64,000 nucleotides of DNA from Vibrio sp. SCSIO 43135 (GTDB lineage: Bacteria; Pseudomonadota; Gammaproteobacteria; Enterobacterales; Vibrionaceae): positions 2,852,001 through 2,916,000 of the forward strand of contig NZ_CP071859.1 of NCBI RefSeq assembly GCF_023716665.1, given 5' to 3'. The notes under the pieces are model-generated. The model saw only the letters and a list, made by a program, of their open reading frames with translations. It was not told the DNA's origin and searched no databases. Below, one piece after another: positions 1-10,204 of the stretch. Numbering within the stretch: the stretch's first letter is position 1; every line of letters starts with the position of its first letter. A program made the position numbers and the translations under genes.

Positions 1-13
1 TTTCTTCAGTCAT

Positions 14-44
14 AAAAAAACACCGGCCAATGACCGGTGTTTTA
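14..44 (-). terminator. Rho-independent terminator after rplI
   Basis: A seven-pair stem (ACACCGG at 20-26 with CCGGTGT at 34-40) is followed on the minus strand by a run of T. It ends the rpsF-priB-rpsR-rplI transcript. Confidence 0.85.
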
Positions 45-80
45 CTATCTTCTGCATGAAGATTTCGTCTCGTACTGAGA

Positions 81-533
81 TTACTCAGCAGCAACAACTT
101 GTAGGTTGATAGCAGCGAAAACTTCAGAGTGAAGTTGGATGCTGATTTCGAACTCACCAGTGTTACGTAGAGCGCCTTCAGGAAGACGAACTTCGCTCTT
201 AGCAACTTCAACGCCTGCCGCTGTGATAGCGTCAGCGATGTCACGAGTACCGATAGAGCCGAATAGCTTACCTTCGTCACCAGCTTTAGAAGCGATAACA
301 ACAGCTTCAAGAGCGTTAACTTTCTCAGCGCGCGCTTCAGCAGCAGTTAGTTGCTCAGCAACTTTAGCTTCTAGTTCAGCACGACGAGCTTCGAACATTT
401 CAACGTTGCCTTTAGTAGCCATAACTGCTTTACCCTGTGGGATAAGGAAGTTACGAGCGTAACCAGATTTAACGTTAACTGTATCGCCAAGACCACCTAG
501 GTTACCGATTTTATCAAGTAGAATAACTTGCAT
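81..533 (-). CDS. rplI: 50S ribosomal protein L9
   Basis: Ribosomal protein L9 of the large subunit. At 150 residues it is the usual family length. The N-terminal globular domain (about residues 1-50) carries the family pattern of glycines and lysines, including GNLGGLGD and the [10 protein letters not shown] segment. A long helix (about 50-75) joins it to the C-terminal domain. It is the last gene of the rpsF-priB-rpsR-rplI operon, 32 bp after rpsR, and a strong terminator follows it. L9 contacts 23S rRNA near the L1 stalk and helps keep the reading frame. Identity is clear from the sequence. Confidence 0.98.
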   Translation of the reverse strand: MQVILLDKIGNLGGLGDTVNVKSGYARNFLIPQGKAVMATKGNVEMFEARRAELEAKVAEQLTAAEARAEKVNALEAVVIASKAGDEGKLFGSIGTRDIADAITAAGVEVAKSEVRLPEGALRNTGEFEISIQLHSEVFAAINLQVVAAE

Positions 534-565
534 TGTTTAATCCTCTTTCTTAATAAAACGACCGA

Positions 566-796
<231 letters not shown>

Positions 797-809
797 CTAT
801 CTCCTGATC

Positions 810-1112
810 TTAAATTTGAGTAATGTTGTCGGCATGCAACACTAATTTTCCCACGCCATTTCGGCCGGTCTGATAAGCAACGAAGCCGCCTACCTTAATG
901 TTACTACCTTGAACTAAATTCTGAGTTAACGTTTTTGACCTATGCCCGCTGACAACGACTGGCATGCGACAATACACTTGCCTTGGTAAATCAGCTTCAA
1001 GAACGGTGGAACGATGCTCTAGCCAAAAGCGGCAATGCTCAATCCCACTAGGACTTTGGCTTCGAATCGGAGGCTTTACGACGCTGCCGCTGAGCTCCAT
1101 TCGATTGGTCAT
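810..1112 (-). CDS. priB: Primosomal replication protein N (PriB)
   Basis: A single-stranded-DNA-binding OB-fold protein that bridges PriA and DnaT when collapsed forks are restarted. At 100 residues it is slightly shorter than the E. coli protein (about 104). The N terminus MTNRMELSGSVVKPP and the later SPSGIEHCRFWLEHRS stretch are typical of PriB. It sits between rpsF (8 bp upstream) and rpsR (16 bp downstream), the conserved place for this gene in gammaproteobacteria, so its dose is tied to ribosome synthesis. Confidence 0.95.
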   Translation of the reverse strand: MTNRMELSGSVVKPPIRSQSPSGIEHCRFWLEHRSTVLEADLPRQVYCRMPVVVSGHRSKTLTQNLVQGSNIKVGGFVAYQTGRNGVGKLVLHADNITQI

Positions 1113-1120
1113 AAAGTCAA

Positions 1121-1510
1121 TTACTCAGCAGCTGCTTCTGGCTTAGCTTCTGTACGCTCTTCGCGACGAGGAGCACGCTCTGCACGCTCTTCTTTTTGCT
1201 TAAGCATGATAGATTGCTCAGTGATAGCAGATTTAGTACGCATGATCATGTTACGTAGAACTGCATCGTTGAAACGGAAAGCAGTTTCTAGCTCATCGAT
1301 AACAGCTTGGTCAGCTTCAACGTTCATTAGAACGTAGTGAGCTTTGTGAAGCTTGTTGATTGGGTAAGCCATTTGACGACGACCCCAGTCTTCTAGACGG
1401 TGGATAGTACCGCCAGCTTCAGTGATAGAACCAGTGTAACGCTCGATCATGCCAGCAACTTGCTCGCTTTGATCTGGGTGCACCATGAATACGATTTCGT
1501 AATGACGCAT
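1121..1510 (-). CDS. rpsF: 30S ribosomal protein S6
   Basis: Small-subunit protein S6, 129 residues, first gene of the rpsF-priB-rpsR-rplI operon. The N terminus [18 protein letters not shown] and the [15 protein letters not shown] segment are diagnostic. The C-terminal tail (about residues 105-129) is charged and repetitive in Glu, Arg and Ala. In E. coli the S6 tail is extended with glutamates by RimK; whether that happens here is inference. The start is supported by an AAGGAG box just upstream. Confidence 0.98.
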   Translation of the reverse strand: MRHYEIVFMVHPDQSEQVAGMIERYTGSITEAGGTIHRLEDWGRRQMAYPINKLHKAHYVLMNVEADQAVIDELETAFRFNDAVLRNMIMRTKSAITEQSIMLKQKEERAERAPRREERTEAKPEAAAE

Positions 1511-1606
1511 GTTTGCTCCTTACGGATTATTAGCTTCCACGATTGGCTCGGTCGTCCAGAGGAAGCAAGGAACTAAAGATAATTGACCGAGTTTTAAGGA
1601 GCACGA

Positions 1607-1635
1607 ATAGTACAGAAAGGAAGCAAATTACGCAA
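1607..1635 (-). promoter_or_regulatory. Predicted sigma70 promoter of rpsF operon
   Basis: On the minus strand TTGCGT (1630-1635) and TACTAT (1607-1612) are separated by 17 bp. This leaves an mRNA leader of nearly 100 nt before rpsF. The spacing is ideal and both hexamers are near consensus; no other good candidate was seen in the gap. Confidence 0.6.
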
Positions 1636-1647
1636 GAAAAATGTGAG

Positions 1648-1684
1648 TTAAAACAAAACAGCCTGCTTCGAGTATGCAGGCTGT
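1648..1684 (-). terminator. Terminator after bfr? (read leftward toward rpsF)
   Basis: A nine-pair stem (ACAGCCTGC 1658-1666, GCAGGCTGT 1676-1684) is followed on the minus strand by TTTGTTTTAA. It lies just after the bfr stop and would separate the bfd-bfr transcript from the rpsF promoter. Confidence 0.7.
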
Positions 1685-1715
1685 AAGTAATAGTTAGTAA
1701 AGTGTATGCGGTTAA

Positions 1716-2198
1716 CTAATCATCGTCTTCATCAACATACTGAGCTTGCAGGTAGTTTTGGATACCTGTCATGTCAATTAAGCCTAACTGTGTTTCGAGC
1801 CAATCAACATGCTCTTCTTCATCTTCAAGGATATCTTGGAATAAGTCTCTAGAGACATAATCATGAGTGTCTTCAGCATAGGCAATGGCATTTTTTAGAT
1901 CTGGAATTGCGGCCATTTCAAGCTTGAGGTCGCACTCTAACATCTCTTTAGTGTCTTCCCCGATCATTAACTTGCCCAAATCTTGTAGATTTGGCAGTCC
2001 TTCAAGAAACAGAATTCGTTCGATGAGGTGATCGGCATGCTTCATCTCGTCAATCGACTCATGGTATTCCTTATCGGCGAGGTGTTTTAAGCCCCAGTCC
2101 TTATACATGCGAGCATGCAAAAAATATTGGTTTATCGCGACGAGCTCGTTGCCGAGTATTTTATTGAGGTGTTGAATAATGATTGGATCGCCTTTCAT
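1716..2198 (-). CDS. bfr: Bacterioferritin
   Basis: Haem-containing 24-mer iron store that oxidises Fe2+ and deposits it in the cavity. The 160 residues keep every ferroxidase ligand at the E. coli positions: Glu18, Glu51, His54, Glu94, Glu127 and His130. The haem ligand Met52 is also present (IDEMKHADH). The C terminus ends in an acidic EDDD tail. A GGAGGG ribosome site precedes the ATG. It lies 73 bp downstream of bfd on the same strand, so the two are probably cotranscribed: Bfd is the known reductant that releases iron from Bfr. Confidence 0.97.
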   Translation of the reverse strand: MKGDPIIIQHLNKILGNELVAINQYFLHARMYKDWGLKHLADKEYHESIDEMKHADHLIERILFLEGLPNLQDLGKLMIGEDTKEMLECDLKLEMAAIPDLKNAIAYAEDTHDYVSRDLFQDILEDEEEHVDWLETQLGLIDMTGIQNYLQAQYVDEDDD

Positions 2199-2271
2199 GA
2201 CAAATACCCTCCTGTTTGGCTCTTATAAATGTAGAACCAAATAAGAAGGTGTCAAAAAAGGAAAGCTGCTG

Positions 2272-2460
2272 TTAGCTTGCTTTTTGCACTTGTAAGTATT
2301 GAGTTTCGGCTAAAATTTCTTTGGTTAGCTTCACGCATTTACCACATTGGCTGCCTAAAGCAGTACACTTCTTGATACCTCTAATATCTGTGATGCCTTC
2401 GTCTATCGCTAACTTCCTAATTTTCTTATCAGATATACCGTGACAAAGACAAACATACAT
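2272..2460 (-). CDS. bfd: Bacterioferritin-associated ferredoxin
   Basis: Small [2Fe-2S] protein, 62 residues, that binds bacterioferritin and passes electrons to its haem so that stored iron can leave as Fe2+. The four cluster cysteines of the Fer2_BFD family are visible at 4, 6, 39 and 42 (CLC near the start, CGKC later). It is encoded directly upstream of bfr. In E. coli bfd is repressed by Fur; a weak Fur-like sequence lies upstream here (2499-2520). Confidence 0.95.
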   Translation of the reverse strand: MYVCLCHGISDKKIRKLAIDEGITDIRGIKKCTALGSQCGKCVKLTKEILAETQYLQVQKAS

Positions 2461-2498
2461 AACAACTAAATCCTAATACAACTTACGAAATTAAATAT

Positions 2499-2520
2499 AA
2501 ACAAGAATTGTTATCGTTAC
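2499..2520 (-). promoter_or_regulatory. Possible Fur box upstream of bfd
   Basis: The minus strand reads GTAACGATAACAATTCTTGT, which holds the GATAAC-A-ATT core of a Fur site with several mismatches in the second half. Its position some 40-60 bp before bfd fits an operator. It is a weak match, read by eye. Confidence 0.3.
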
Positions 2521-2690
2521 CAGTTGTATTGATGATTTAACCAGAACATTTAGTTATATTCATAAGAGCGCAGCGGCATAGATTCAAAGAGTTAGCATAA
2601 AAAAGAAAAGACAACCGTAGAAGGACGATTTTTATCGACTGGTTTTCAGTAAGTTAGTATCGGAGCGCACGCTTAGCGCTTATAACCAAA

Positions 2691-2724
2691 AATAAAAAAG
2701 GGAAGCCTAAGCCTCCCTTTTTAA
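2691..2724 (-). terminator. Terminator after tufA
   Basis: On the minus strand a GGGAGGC/GCTTCCC hairpin with A-rich and T-rich flanks ends in a long T run. It closes the str operon 36 bp after the tufA stop. Confidence 0.8.
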
Positions 2725-2759
2725 TGCGATTACCGCAATCTCGAATTAATTCCTAAGAA

Positions 2760-3944
2760 TTAGTCGAAGATCTTAGCAACAACACCAGCACCTACTGTAC
2801 GGCCACCTTCACGGATAGCGAAACGTAGACCTTCGTCCATTGCGATTGGAGCGATTAGTTCAACAGTCATTTGAACGTTGTCGCCTGGCATTACCATTTC
2901 TACGCCTTCTGGAAGAGTGATGTCACCAGTTACGTCCGTTGTACGGAAGTAGAACTGTGGACGGTAGCCCTTGAAGAATGGAGTGTGACGGCCGCCTTCG
3001 TCTTTAGAAAGTACGTATACTTCTGACTCAAACTTAGTGTGTGGGTTGATTGACTTAGGAGCCGCTAGTACTTGACCACGCTCTACTTCGTCACGCTTAG
3101 TACCACGTAGAAGTGCACCAACGTTCTCACCCGCACGACCTTCGTCTAGAAGCTTACGGAACATTTCAACACCAGTACAAGTAGTTACTGTAGTATCTTT
3201 GATACCTACGATTTCTACTTCGTCACCTACTGTTAGGATACCGCGCTCGATACGACCAGTTACAACTGTACCACGACCTTGGATTGAGAATACGTCTTCA
3301 ATCGGTAGTAGGAATGGTTGGTCTACTGCACGCTCTGGCTCTGGAATGTAAGAATCTAGTGCTTCTGCAAGCTCAACGATTTTGTCTTCCCATTGCTTCT
3401 CGCCGTTTAGTGCGCCAAGAGCTGAACCTTGGATTACTGGTAGGTCATCACCTGGGAATTCGTACTCAGAAAGAAGTTCACGAACTTCCATTTCTACTAG
3501 TTCTAGTAGCTCTTCATCGTCAACCATGTCACATTTGTTCATGAATACGATGATGTATGGGATACCAACCTGACGGCCTAGTAGGATGTGCTCACGAGTT
3601 TGTGGCATTGGGCCATCTGTCGCAGCTACAACTAGGATACCACCGTCCATCTGTGCAGCACCTGTGATCATGTTCTTAACATAATCCGCGTGTCCTGGAC
3701 AGTCTACGTGTGCGTAGTGACGAGTTGGAGTGTCGTACTCAACGTGAGAAGTTGCGATTGTGATACCGCGCTCACGCTCTTCTGGAGCGTTATCGATAGA
3801 TGCGAAGTCTTTCGCTTCACCGCCGTACACTTTAGCTAGAGTAGTACAGATTGCAGCAGTTAGAGTTGTTTTACCGTGGTCAACGTGGCCGATAGTACCA
3901 ACGTTTACGTGCGGTTTCGTACGTTCAAATTTTTCTTTAGACAC
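2760..3944 (-). CDS. tufA: Elongation factor Tu (copy A)
   Basis: GTPase that carries aminoacyl-tRNA to the ribosome. It has 394 residues, with the G1 loop GHVDHGKT at 19-26, DCPGH near 80 and NKCD near 135, then beta-barrel domains 2 and 3. It is the last gene of the str operon, 157 bp after fusA. The protein is identical to the product of the second tuf gene at 49654-50838. At DNA level the two copies differ at about 30 silent sites, nearly all between 3165 and 3690, which suggests gene conversion of the two ends. Confidence 0.98.
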   Translation of the reverse strand: MSKEKFERTKPHVNVGTIGHVDHGKTTLTAAICTTLAKVYGGEAKDFASIDNAPEERERGITIATSHVEYDTPTRHYAHVDCPGHADYVKNMITGAAQMDGGILVVAATDGPMPQTREHILLGRQVGIPYIIVFMNKCDMVDDEELLELVEMEVRELLSEYEFPGDDLPVIQGSALGALNGEKQWEDKIVELAEALDSYIPEPERAVDQPFLLPIEDVFSIQGRGTVVTGRIERGILTVGDEVEIVGIKDTTVTTCTGVEMFRKLLDEGRAGENVGALLRGTKRDEVERGQVLAAPKSINPHTKFESEVYVLSKDEGGRHTPFFKGYRPQFYFRTTDVTGDITLPEGVEMVMPGDNVQMTVELIAPIAMDEGLRFAIREGGRTVGAGVVAKIFD

Positions 3945-4101
3945 GATCGTGTTCCTTCCTAGTTATGATTCGCCACGATCATTATTGATCGAGACGCGCC
4001 AGAATTTGCTATTTTATGCGCCAACTCGCGTTAGCGCAATATTTGGTCGAGCCGTTCTGCCAAAAAAATATCGATTATTTAGCAGTTAGCCCATCCGGGT
4101 A

Positions 4102-6198
4102 TTAACCACGCTCTGCAATGATAGCTTTTGCAACATTGTTAGGCACTTCAGCGTACTCACTAAACTCCATAGAGTAAGAAGCACGGCCTTGTGTCGCAGA
4201 ACGTAAATCAGTTGAGTAACCGAACATGACAGACAACGGAACTTGTGCACGAATTATCTTCAGGCCAGCTGTCCCCTCGTCCATACCTTCAATGATGCCG
4301 CGACGACGGTTAATATCGCCAACAACATCACCCATCCAGTCTTCTGGAGTTGTTACTTCAACTTTCATCATAGGCTCAAGCAGAACCGGTTGCGCTTCAA
4401 GTGCACCAGATCTGAAAGCCATAGAGGCAGCGATTGTAAACGCCATCTCACTTGAATCTGTTTCGTGGTAAGAACCGTCATATAGTGTAGCTTTGATATC
4501 CAGAACAGGATAGCCAGCAAGCACACCATTGTTCATTTGCTCTTCAACGCCTTTCGCGACTGATGCAATAAACTCTTTTGGTACAGTTCCATCATCAATT
4601 TCATTCACGAAGACAAAGCCTTCGCCAACTTCTGATGGCTCTAGTTTCAGCCATACGTGACCGTATTGACCTTTACCACCATGTTCACGGATAAACTTAC
4701 CTTCAGCTTTCGCTGAACCGCGAATCGTTTCACGATAAGCCACTTGCGGGTTACCCACATTACAAGCCACGCTGAATTCACGCTTTAAACGGTCGACAAT
4801 GATGTCTAGGTGAAGCTCACCCATGCCAGAAATCAGTACTTGCCCTGTTTCATCGTCGGTTTCCACACGGAAAGACGGATCTTCTGCAGCCAACTTCGCC
4901 AGTGCAATCGCCATTTTATCTTGATCGGCTTGCGAGCTTGGCTCTACAACGATCTGGATAACTGGATCTGGGAACTCCATGCGCTCAAGAACAATCTTAT
5001 GGTTCTGATCACATAGGGTTTCACCGGTAGTCACTTCTTTTAAGCCAATTATGGCTGCGATATCACCAGCTCGTACTTCTTTGACTTCTTCACGCTTATT
5101 TGAGTGCATTTGAACAATGCGCCCTAGGCGTTCACGTTGCTTCTTCACCGAGTTGTAAGCGGTTTTTCCACTCTCAACCACGCCTGAATAAACACGGATA
5201 AAGGTTAAAGTACCAACGAATGGGTCAGTTGCGATCTTAAATGCAAGTGCAGAAAACGGTTCGTTGTCGTCAGCATGACGCTCTACTTCGTTCTCATCTT
5301 CGTCGATACCTTTAATTGCAGGAACATCAACCGGAGACGGAAGGAAATCGACTACTGCGTCAAGAACTGCTTGTACACCTTTGTTTTTGAACGCACTACC
5401 ACAGGTAGCAAGTACAATTTCGTTATTAAGGGTACGAGTACGCAGGCCTTGTTTGATCTCTGCTTCAGACAATTCACCTTCTTCGAGGTATTTGTCCATT
5501 AGCTCTTCAGAGGCTTCCGCCGCTGCTTCAATAAGCTCTGTACGATATTCCTCAGCCATTTCTTGCATGTCTGCTGGGATATCTTCGTATGTGAACGTCA
5601 TGCCTTGATCAGCTTCGTTCCAGTTAATTGCCTTCATCTTGATGAGATCGACAACGCCTTGGAAGTTTTCTTCAGCACCAATGTTCAATTGAATAGGAAC
5701 AGGTGTCGCACCTAAGCGATCCTTAATCTGCTCAATGACACGCAGGAAGTCTGCGCCTGTACGGTCCATTTTGTTAACGAAAACCATACGTGGGACGTGG
5801 TACTTATCAGCTTGACGCCATACTGTCTCTGATTGAGGTTCAACACCTGATGAGCCACAGAACACAACCACTGCACCATCAAGAACACGCAAAGAGCGTT
5901 CTACTTCGATAGTAAAGTCTACGTGTCCAGGAGTGTCGATGATGTTGATACGGTGATCTGGGAATTGCGCTTCCATACCACGCCAAAACGTAGTAGTTGC
6001 TGCTGAAGTGATTGTGATACCACGTTCTTGCTCTTGCTCCATCCAGTCCATGGTTGCTGCACCATCGTGAACTTCGCCGATTTTATGAGAGAGACCGGTA
6101 TAGAACAGAATACGTTCACTTGTGGTTGTTTTACCTGCATCTACGTGAGCAACAATACCGATATTACGGTAGCGCTCAATAGGAGTTTTACGAGCCAC
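4102..6198 (-). CDS. fusA: Elongation factor G
   Basis: Translocation GTPase, 698 residues, near the E. coli length of 704. The G1 motif AHVDAGKT is at residues 17-24, DTPGHVDF near 90 and NKMD near 143, followed by domains II to V. The start codon is GTG, supported by AGAGGATT just upstream. It is the third gene of the str operon (rpsL-rpsG-fusA-tufA). The 159-bp gap before it holds several inverted repeats and a triplicated 8-bp sequence next to the ribosome site. Another fusA paralog may exist elsewhere in such genomes; this is the ribosomal-operon copy. Confidence 0.98.
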   Translation of the reverse strand: MARKTPIERYRNIGIVAHVDAGKTTTSERILFYTGLSHKIGEVHDGAATMDWMEQEQERGITITSAATTTFWRGMEAQFPDHRINIIDTPGHVDFTIEVERSLRVLDGAVVVFCGSSGVEPQSETVWRQADKYHVPRMVFVNKMDRTGADFLRVIEQIKDRLGATPVPIQLNIGAEENFQGVVDLIKMKAINWNEADQGMTFTYEDIPADMQEMAEEYRTELIEAAAEASEELMDKYLEEGELSEAEIKQGLRTRTLNNEIVLATCGSAFKNKGVQAVLDAVVDFLPSPVDVPAIKGIDEDENEVERHADDNEPFSALAFKIATDPFVGTLTFIRVYSGVVESGKTAYNSVKKQRERLGRIVQMHSNKREEVKEVRAGDIAAIIGLKEVTTGETLCDQNHKIVLERMEFPDPVIQIVVEPSSQADQDKMAIALAKLAAEDPSFRVETDDETGQVLISGMGELHLDIIVDRLKREFSVACNVGNPQVAYRETIRGSAKAEGKFIREHGGKGQYGHVWLKLEPSEVGEGFVFVNEIDDGTVPKEFIASVAKGVEEQMNNGVLAGYPVLDIKATLYDGSYHETDSSEMAFTIAASMAFRSGALEAQPVLLEPMMKVEVTTPEDWMGDVVGDINRRRGIIEGMDEGTAGLKIIRAQVPLSVMFGYSTDLRSATQGRASYSMEFSEYAEVPNNVAKAIIAERG

Positions 6199-6213
6199 GG
6201 TTGAATCCTCTTT

Positions 6214-6237
6214 ACTTAGAGACTTAGAGACTTAGGG
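6214..6237 (-). repeat. Three tandem 8-bp repeats before fusA
   Basis: ACTTAGAG, ACTTAGAG and ACTTAGGG (plus-strand reading) lie head to tail immediately upstream of the fusA ribosome site. Copy-number change would alter the leader length but not the coding frame. Confidence 0.7.
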
Positions 6238-6293
6238 ACTATTGCTATACCCAGACTGGTTGCTAAAAAAGCCCCCCTCTAGAAATAGCAATA

Positions 6294-6348
6294 GTTCCTA
6301 GCATACGCATAGGAACTAAAGAAGTGCTGCAAGGAACCTTGCAGCACT
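6294..6348 (-). promoter_or_regulatory. Paired hairpins in the rpsG-fusA intercistronic leader
   Basis: Two inverted repeats follow each other: AGTGCTGCAAGG/CCTTGCAGCACT (6323-6334 and 6337-6348, 12 pairs) and GTTCCTA/TAGGAAC (6294-6300 and 6310-6316). An outer ATTGCTAT/ATAGCAAT pair (6241-6248, 6285-6292) adds a third. None has a proper T tail for termination, so processing or translational control is more likely. Confidence 0.55.
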
Positions 6349-6357
6349 ATAAAGGTA

Positions 6358-6828
6358 TTACCAGCGGTAATGTGCGAACGCTTTGTTAGCGTCAGCCATG
6401 CGGTGAACGTCTTCACGTTTCTTAACCGCAGTACCTTTGTTCTCAGACGCATCTAGCATTTCAGCAGCTAGGCGTTGAGCCATAGATTTTTCACCACGCT
6501 TACGCGCAGCTTCAACTACCCAACGCATAGCAAGTGCGTTACGGCGAACCGGACGTACTTCTACAGGTACTTGGTAAGTTGAACCACCTACACGGCGAGA
6601 TTTAACCTCTACCGCTGGGCGAACATTTTCAAGAGCTTCTTCGAATACTGCTAAGTGATCTTTACCAGATTTCTCAGCCATAGTGTCTAGTGCAGTGTAA
6701 ACAATTTTCTCTGCAGTAGATTTTTTACCGTCAACCATTAGGATGTTAACGAATTTTGCCAGCAATTCAGATTTGAATTTAGGATCTGGAAGGATCTTAC
6801 GCTGACCGATGACGCGACGACGTGGCAT
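6358..6828 (-). CDS. rpsG: 30S ribosomal protein S7
   Basis: Primary 16S rRNA-binding protein that organises the small-subunit head. The 156 residues match the usual form, with [18 protein letters not shown] at the start and the [17 protein letters not shown] core. In E. coli S7 represses its own operon by binding the rpsL-rpsG gap; that gap is 97 bp here, close to the E. coli length, so the same control is plausible. It is the second gene of the str operon. Confidence 0.98.
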   Translation of the reverse strand: MPRRRVIGQRKILPDPKFKSELLAKFVNILMVDGKKSTAEKIVYTALDTMAEKSGKDHLAVFEEALENVRPAVEVKSRRVGGSTYQVPVEVRPVRRNALAMRWVVEAARKRGEKSMAQRLAAEMLDASENKGTAVKKREDVHRMADANKAFAHYRW

Positions 6829-6925
6829 GGATTTTCTCCGTTGTCTTCTTCAGGTTATCCAAAACTTTTCAGTTTCTTCAAAAATTAAAATTAATTTAGT
6901 GTTTGGCCTTACTTAACGGATACCA

Positions 6926-7303
<378 letters not shown>

Positions 7304-7380
7304 CTAGCTCCTGAAATTTACTTAAAAGTAAGCTTTGTGAAAAATCTATCCCAAACCGCCATTGCAGTTAGGGACGCAAA

Positions 7381-7409
7381 ATTCTATGCAGCAGTGAGAG
7401 GTGTGTCAA
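7381..7409 (-). promoter_or_regulatory. Strong sigma70 promoter of the str operon
   Basis: On the minus strand a perfect TTGACA (7404-7409) and TAGAAT (7381-7386) are separated by exactly 17 bp. It lies 81 bp before the rpsL start, downstream of tusB, so it serves rpsL-rpsG-fusA-tufA. Confidence 0.9.
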
Positions 7410-7479
7410 GAAATATACGGATCTTTTTTGTTCAATAAGAGCAATTAGTCCGTAAAGCCACATTGGCAGGAAAAGTAGG

Positions 7480-7755
7480 TTAATCCCAAGTCAGTGAGTT
7501 GTGTTGTTTTGCTGTTAAATCGACAAAGCCAGCATAGCTGACGACAGATACCGACGGGCTCACTCGATTAGCGATACCTCTTGCTTCTAAGTCACTCTGT
7601 AGAGCAAACAAAGACAGCCCTTTAACACGATTAAAGGCTTGATGCTGAGGGTTGACCACATAGACGGCATCTTCGACCAACAACACGTCATCTTCTGCAG
7701 CATAAAGCGCGAGCATGTCGTCTAATGCTGAAATGGATTTGATGATATGTAACAT
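7480..7755 (-). CDS. tusB: Sulfur relay protein TusB
   Basis: Subunit of the TusBCD complex, which takes persulfide sulfur from TusA and hands it to TusE and then MnmA for 2-thiolation of wobble uridine in tRNAs for Lys, Glu and Gln. The 91-residue protein has the DsrH/TusB pattern, starting MLHIIKSISALDDMLAL with the DDVLLVEDAVY motif. It follows tusC by 7 bp and is last in yheO-tusD-tusC-tusB. TusB lacks the catalytic cysteine of TusD, as is normal. Confidence 0.92.
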   Translation of the reverse strand: MLHIIKSISALDDMLALYAAEDDVLLVEDAVYVVNPQHQAFNRVKGLSLFALQSDLEARGIANRVSPSVSVVSYAGFVDLTAKQHNSLTWD

Positions 7756-7762
7756 AGCTTCC

Positions 7763-8119
7763 TCAGAAAGACAGTAGTTTACCGGCTTGCTGCAATTTAA
7801 TTTGCAGTTGTTGTCGAGTTAATGCTTCAGCTTCTATGACCAGATCTGCTTGAGCTAGGCCACGCTCCGAAAGCGACTCTGCGCAGACATACACGTGCTC
7901 TATATCGTACAAATCGAATAGTTTGAGCATCGGTGCATAGTCCTTGCTCAAAACCCCACTAGGATCTTGCCCTAATAGCAATTGGTACACGCCATCGCCA
8001 ATAAACAGCACTGTGATATCTTCACAGTATGCTGATGCAGCCAGAAGCGCATCGACACCTTCTCGGCCCGAATTGCGTCCATGTGGTGCACTGCGAAATA
8101 GATAAGTTAGTTGACTCAA
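7763..8119 (-). CDS. tusC: Sulfur relay protein TusC
   Basis: Middle subunit of the TusBCD sulfur carrier used in tRNA 2-thiouridine synthesis. It has 118 residues with a DsrE/F-type fold: the [18 protein letters not shown] start and the [16 protein letters not shown] segment fit TusC. Its start overlaps the end of tusD by 4 bp, which suggests translational coupling. The subunits form a hexamer with two copies of each protein in E. coli. Confidence 0.93.
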   Translation of the reverse strand: MSQLTYLFRSAPHGRNSGREGVDALLAASAYCEDITVLFIGDGVYQLLLGQDPSGVLSKDYAPMLKLFDLYDIEHVYVCAESLSERGLAQADLVIEAEALTRQQLQIKLQQAGKLLSF

Positions 8120-8511
8120 AACTGCACTACTCGATCTTGGGTTAACATAGCTTCAGCTAAACTCCCCAACCCAGCCTGTTTAAACCCAGCCGCCAAATTG
8201 TGCTGTGCAAGGCCGTGCTGATTTGCTTCGTCTTCACTGAGAATACCACGCCGTAAAGCTGCGGCAACGCATGTCTCGAGACGTATATCATGTTGCTGCG
8301 CCATTGACTGCCAAGCTTTAGTGAGGTTGAACTCATCGTTTGCTGGCACACTCAATGCAGTGCCATTGGTCACACCGTCCTGATAAAAAAACACGCTCTT
8401 GATGACATGTCCTTTTTCGATGACTGCCTGAGCAAATTGGTATGCACTGCGAGCCGATTGGCTGCCATAGACAGGGCCATTGACCACCAGCGAGTAAGTT
8501 AGCTGGCTCAC
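8116..8511 (-). CDS. tusD: Sulfur relay protein TusD
   Basis: Persulfide-carrying subunit of TusBCD, 131 residues. The conserved cysteine equivalent to E. coli Cys78 is seen as Cys81 in [13 protein letters not shown], next to the residues expected around the active site. The N terminus [18 protein letters not shown] is typical. It starts 2 bp after the yheO stop and overlaps tusC, so the four genes are read as one operon directly upstream of rpsL, the same order as in E. coli. Confidence 0.94.
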   Translation of the reverse strand: MSQLTYSLVVNGPVYGSQSARSAYQFAQAVIEKGHVIKSVFFYQDGVTNGTALSVPANDEFNLTKAWQSMAQQHDIRLETCVAAALRRGILSEDEANQHGLAQHNLAAGFKQAGLGSLAEAMLTQDRVVQF

Positions 8512-8513
8512 GC

Positions 8514-9230
8514 TTATTCGTCCTCGGTCTTACGCTGACGAATGTAGAGATAAACTGTGTGTTTAGAGATGTTCAATCGGTCTGCAACACGGTTGATGGC
8601 ATCTTTAATATCAAAGATACCTTTATCGTATAGCTCCATCACGATTTGGCGGTTCTTGGTATTGTTGGACACAGATTTATCGGCGTTGATCTCTTCGATC
8701 GTGCGCTCGACGGTTTGGTCTACCAGCTCTTCCACATCGCTAGCAAAGTTCACCGATGAAGCAGCTTCTTTTGCTTCTTGAGTAGGCATAAATGATTGCA
8801 AGACTTGGGAGAATGGTGCATCAAGGTTGACGTTTATACATAGCAAGCCAATTACTCGGTTCTCTCCATTGCGGATCGCAACCGTAATCGACTTCATCAG
8901 TACTCCGCCTTTTGCACGAGTAAAGTATGAACGAGAGAAGTTACGCTCTGAGCCTTCGATGTCTTTCAGCATCTTTAGCGCTAAGTCTGTAATTGGAGAA
9001 CCAACCTGACGGCCAGTGTTTTCACCGTTAGCAATTTTAATCGCCGATGTATTGAGATCTTCAAGCGAGTGAAGAACAATCTCACAAAACGGACCGATGA
9101 GGCTAGCAATGCCATCAACCACGGCTTCGTAAGATTTAAGAATAATTTTATCGTGCTCGCTAAATGGCATCACATTGACAGATTCCATTTCGAGCAACAT
9201 GTCTGCATTTATTGTTTCTGTAGTTGTCAC
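8514..9230 (-). CDS. YheO-like PAS/helix-turn-helix regulator
   Basis: Predicted DNA-binding regulator, 238 residues. The N-terminal two thirds (about 20-140) match the YheO-type PAS domain, with a [14 protein letters not shown] start and a [16 protein letters not shown] strand. The C-terminal 60 residues hold a helix-turn-helix ending [13 protein letters not shown]. It is the first gene of the operon with tusDCB, as in E. coli where the gene is yheO. Its ligand and targets are unknown; related proteins include the DarR and D-amino-acid regulators, but that does not fix a role here. Confidence 0.85.
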   Translation of the reverse strand: MTTTETINADMLLEMESVNVMPFSEHDKIILKSYEAVVDGIASLIGPFCEIVLHSLEDLNTSAIKIANGENTGRQVGSPITDLALKMLKDIEGSERNFSRSYFTRAKGGVLMKSITVAIRNGENRVIGLLCINVNLDAPFSQVLQSFMPTQEAKEAASSVNFASDVEELVDQTVERTIEEINADKSVSNNTKNRQIVMELYDKGIFDIKDAINRVADRLNISKHTVYLYIRQRKTEDE

Positions 9231-9357
9231 TTTTATCTAGCCTTAGAGCGAAAAATCAACAAATTGGTGTAAGTTTATCAGAAATTTTGAATTGAAGATC
9301 AAGCTAAGTGACGTTCTAGTGATATAAAACAAGTTATCAAGACAAACATCACGATAA

Positions 9358-9387
9358 CAAAAAAGGCCTGACAGAGTCAGGCCTTTG
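9358..9387 (-). terminator. Terminator after fkpA
   Basis: A perfect 11-pair stem (AAAGGCCTGAC/GTCAGGCCTTT, 9362-9386) followed by TTTTTTGTT on the minus strand, 25 bp after the fkpA stop. Confidence 0.9.
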
Positions 9388-9412
9388 AAATTGATGAAAC
9401 TTTTAGCTGCGA

Positions 9413-10204
9413 TTATTGCGTAGCCGTTTCTGTTCCGTTATCAATTTTAAGCAGTTCAACTTCGAATACTAGTGTCGAGTTTGCTGGAATTGTTGGAGTG
9501 TCTTGCTCGCCGTAAGCTAGCTCTGGTGGGATAACAAACTTGAACTTAGAACCCACTGGCATTAGCTGAACACCTTCAGTCCAACCTGGAATAACGCGGT
9601 TTAGAGGGAAAGTAGCCGGCTCACCACGATCGTAAGAACTGTCAAACTGAGTACCGTCGATTAGAGTACCTTTGTAATGTACTTGAACAGTGTCAGTATC
9701 TTTAGGCTGCTCACCTTCTGCTGGAGTCATTACTTGATAAAGTAGACCAGTTTCAGTTTTGTTTACGCCTTCTTGTTTTTCAAAATCGGCGCGGTAATCA
9801 TCACCTGCCTTTTTCGCTTCAGCCGCTTTTTCAGCAGCTTGCGCTTGCATTGTTTCAGCAACACGCTTGTCCAGCGCTTCTAGTGCAGCACGAGTTTCTT
9901 CTTCATTCAGCTCTGGGTTACCAGCAAATACATGCTCGATACCTTTAAGAACCAAATCTTTGTTTAGATCGATGCCAATTTCGCTTGGCTTTTCAATGCT
10001 AGTGCTTAGGTAATTAGCAAACGATACACCAATTGCATATGCTGCTTTGTCATCGTCCGACTTAAAATGAACCGTTTTACCTGTTTCAGCTTGAGTTTGC
10101 TCAGCTGCTGGTGCCACTTCGGCTTTTGGCTCTTCTTCTTTTTGACAGCCGACTGCTAACAATACTGTTGCCGCAAGCAGTGACACTTTAAACATCGATT
10201 TCAT
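9413..10204 (-). CDS. fkpA: FKBP-type peptidyl-prolyl isomerase, predicted lipoprotein
   Basis: Cell-envelope folding catalyst and chaperone of the FkpA type. The start at 10204 is preferred over a longer frame because GGAGAATAAA precedes that ATG; the protein is then 263 residues. Residues 1-20 form a signal with a cysteine at 20 in LLAVGC, followed by Gln, so it looks like an outer-membrane lipoprotein; E. coli FkpA is a soluble periplasmic protein. An N-terminal dimerisation region (about 40-145) leads to the FKBP domain with VQVHYKGTLIDGTQFDSSYD and GWTEGVQLMPVGSKFKFVIP. It diverges from the WD40 gene at 10345. Confidence 0.93.
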   Translation of the reverse strand: MKSMFKVSLLAATVLLAVGCQKEEEPKAEVAPAAEQTQAETGKTVHFKSDDDKAAYAIGVSFANYLSTSIEKPSEIGIDLNKDLVLKGIEHVFAGNPELNEEETRAALEALDKRVAETMQAQAAEKAAEAKKAGDDYRADFEKQEGVNKTETGLLYQVMTPAEGEQPKDTDTVQVHYKGTLIDGTQFDSSYDRGEPATFPLNRVIPGWTEGVQLMPVGSKFKFVIPPELAYGEQDTPTIPANSTLVFEVELLKIDNGTETATQ

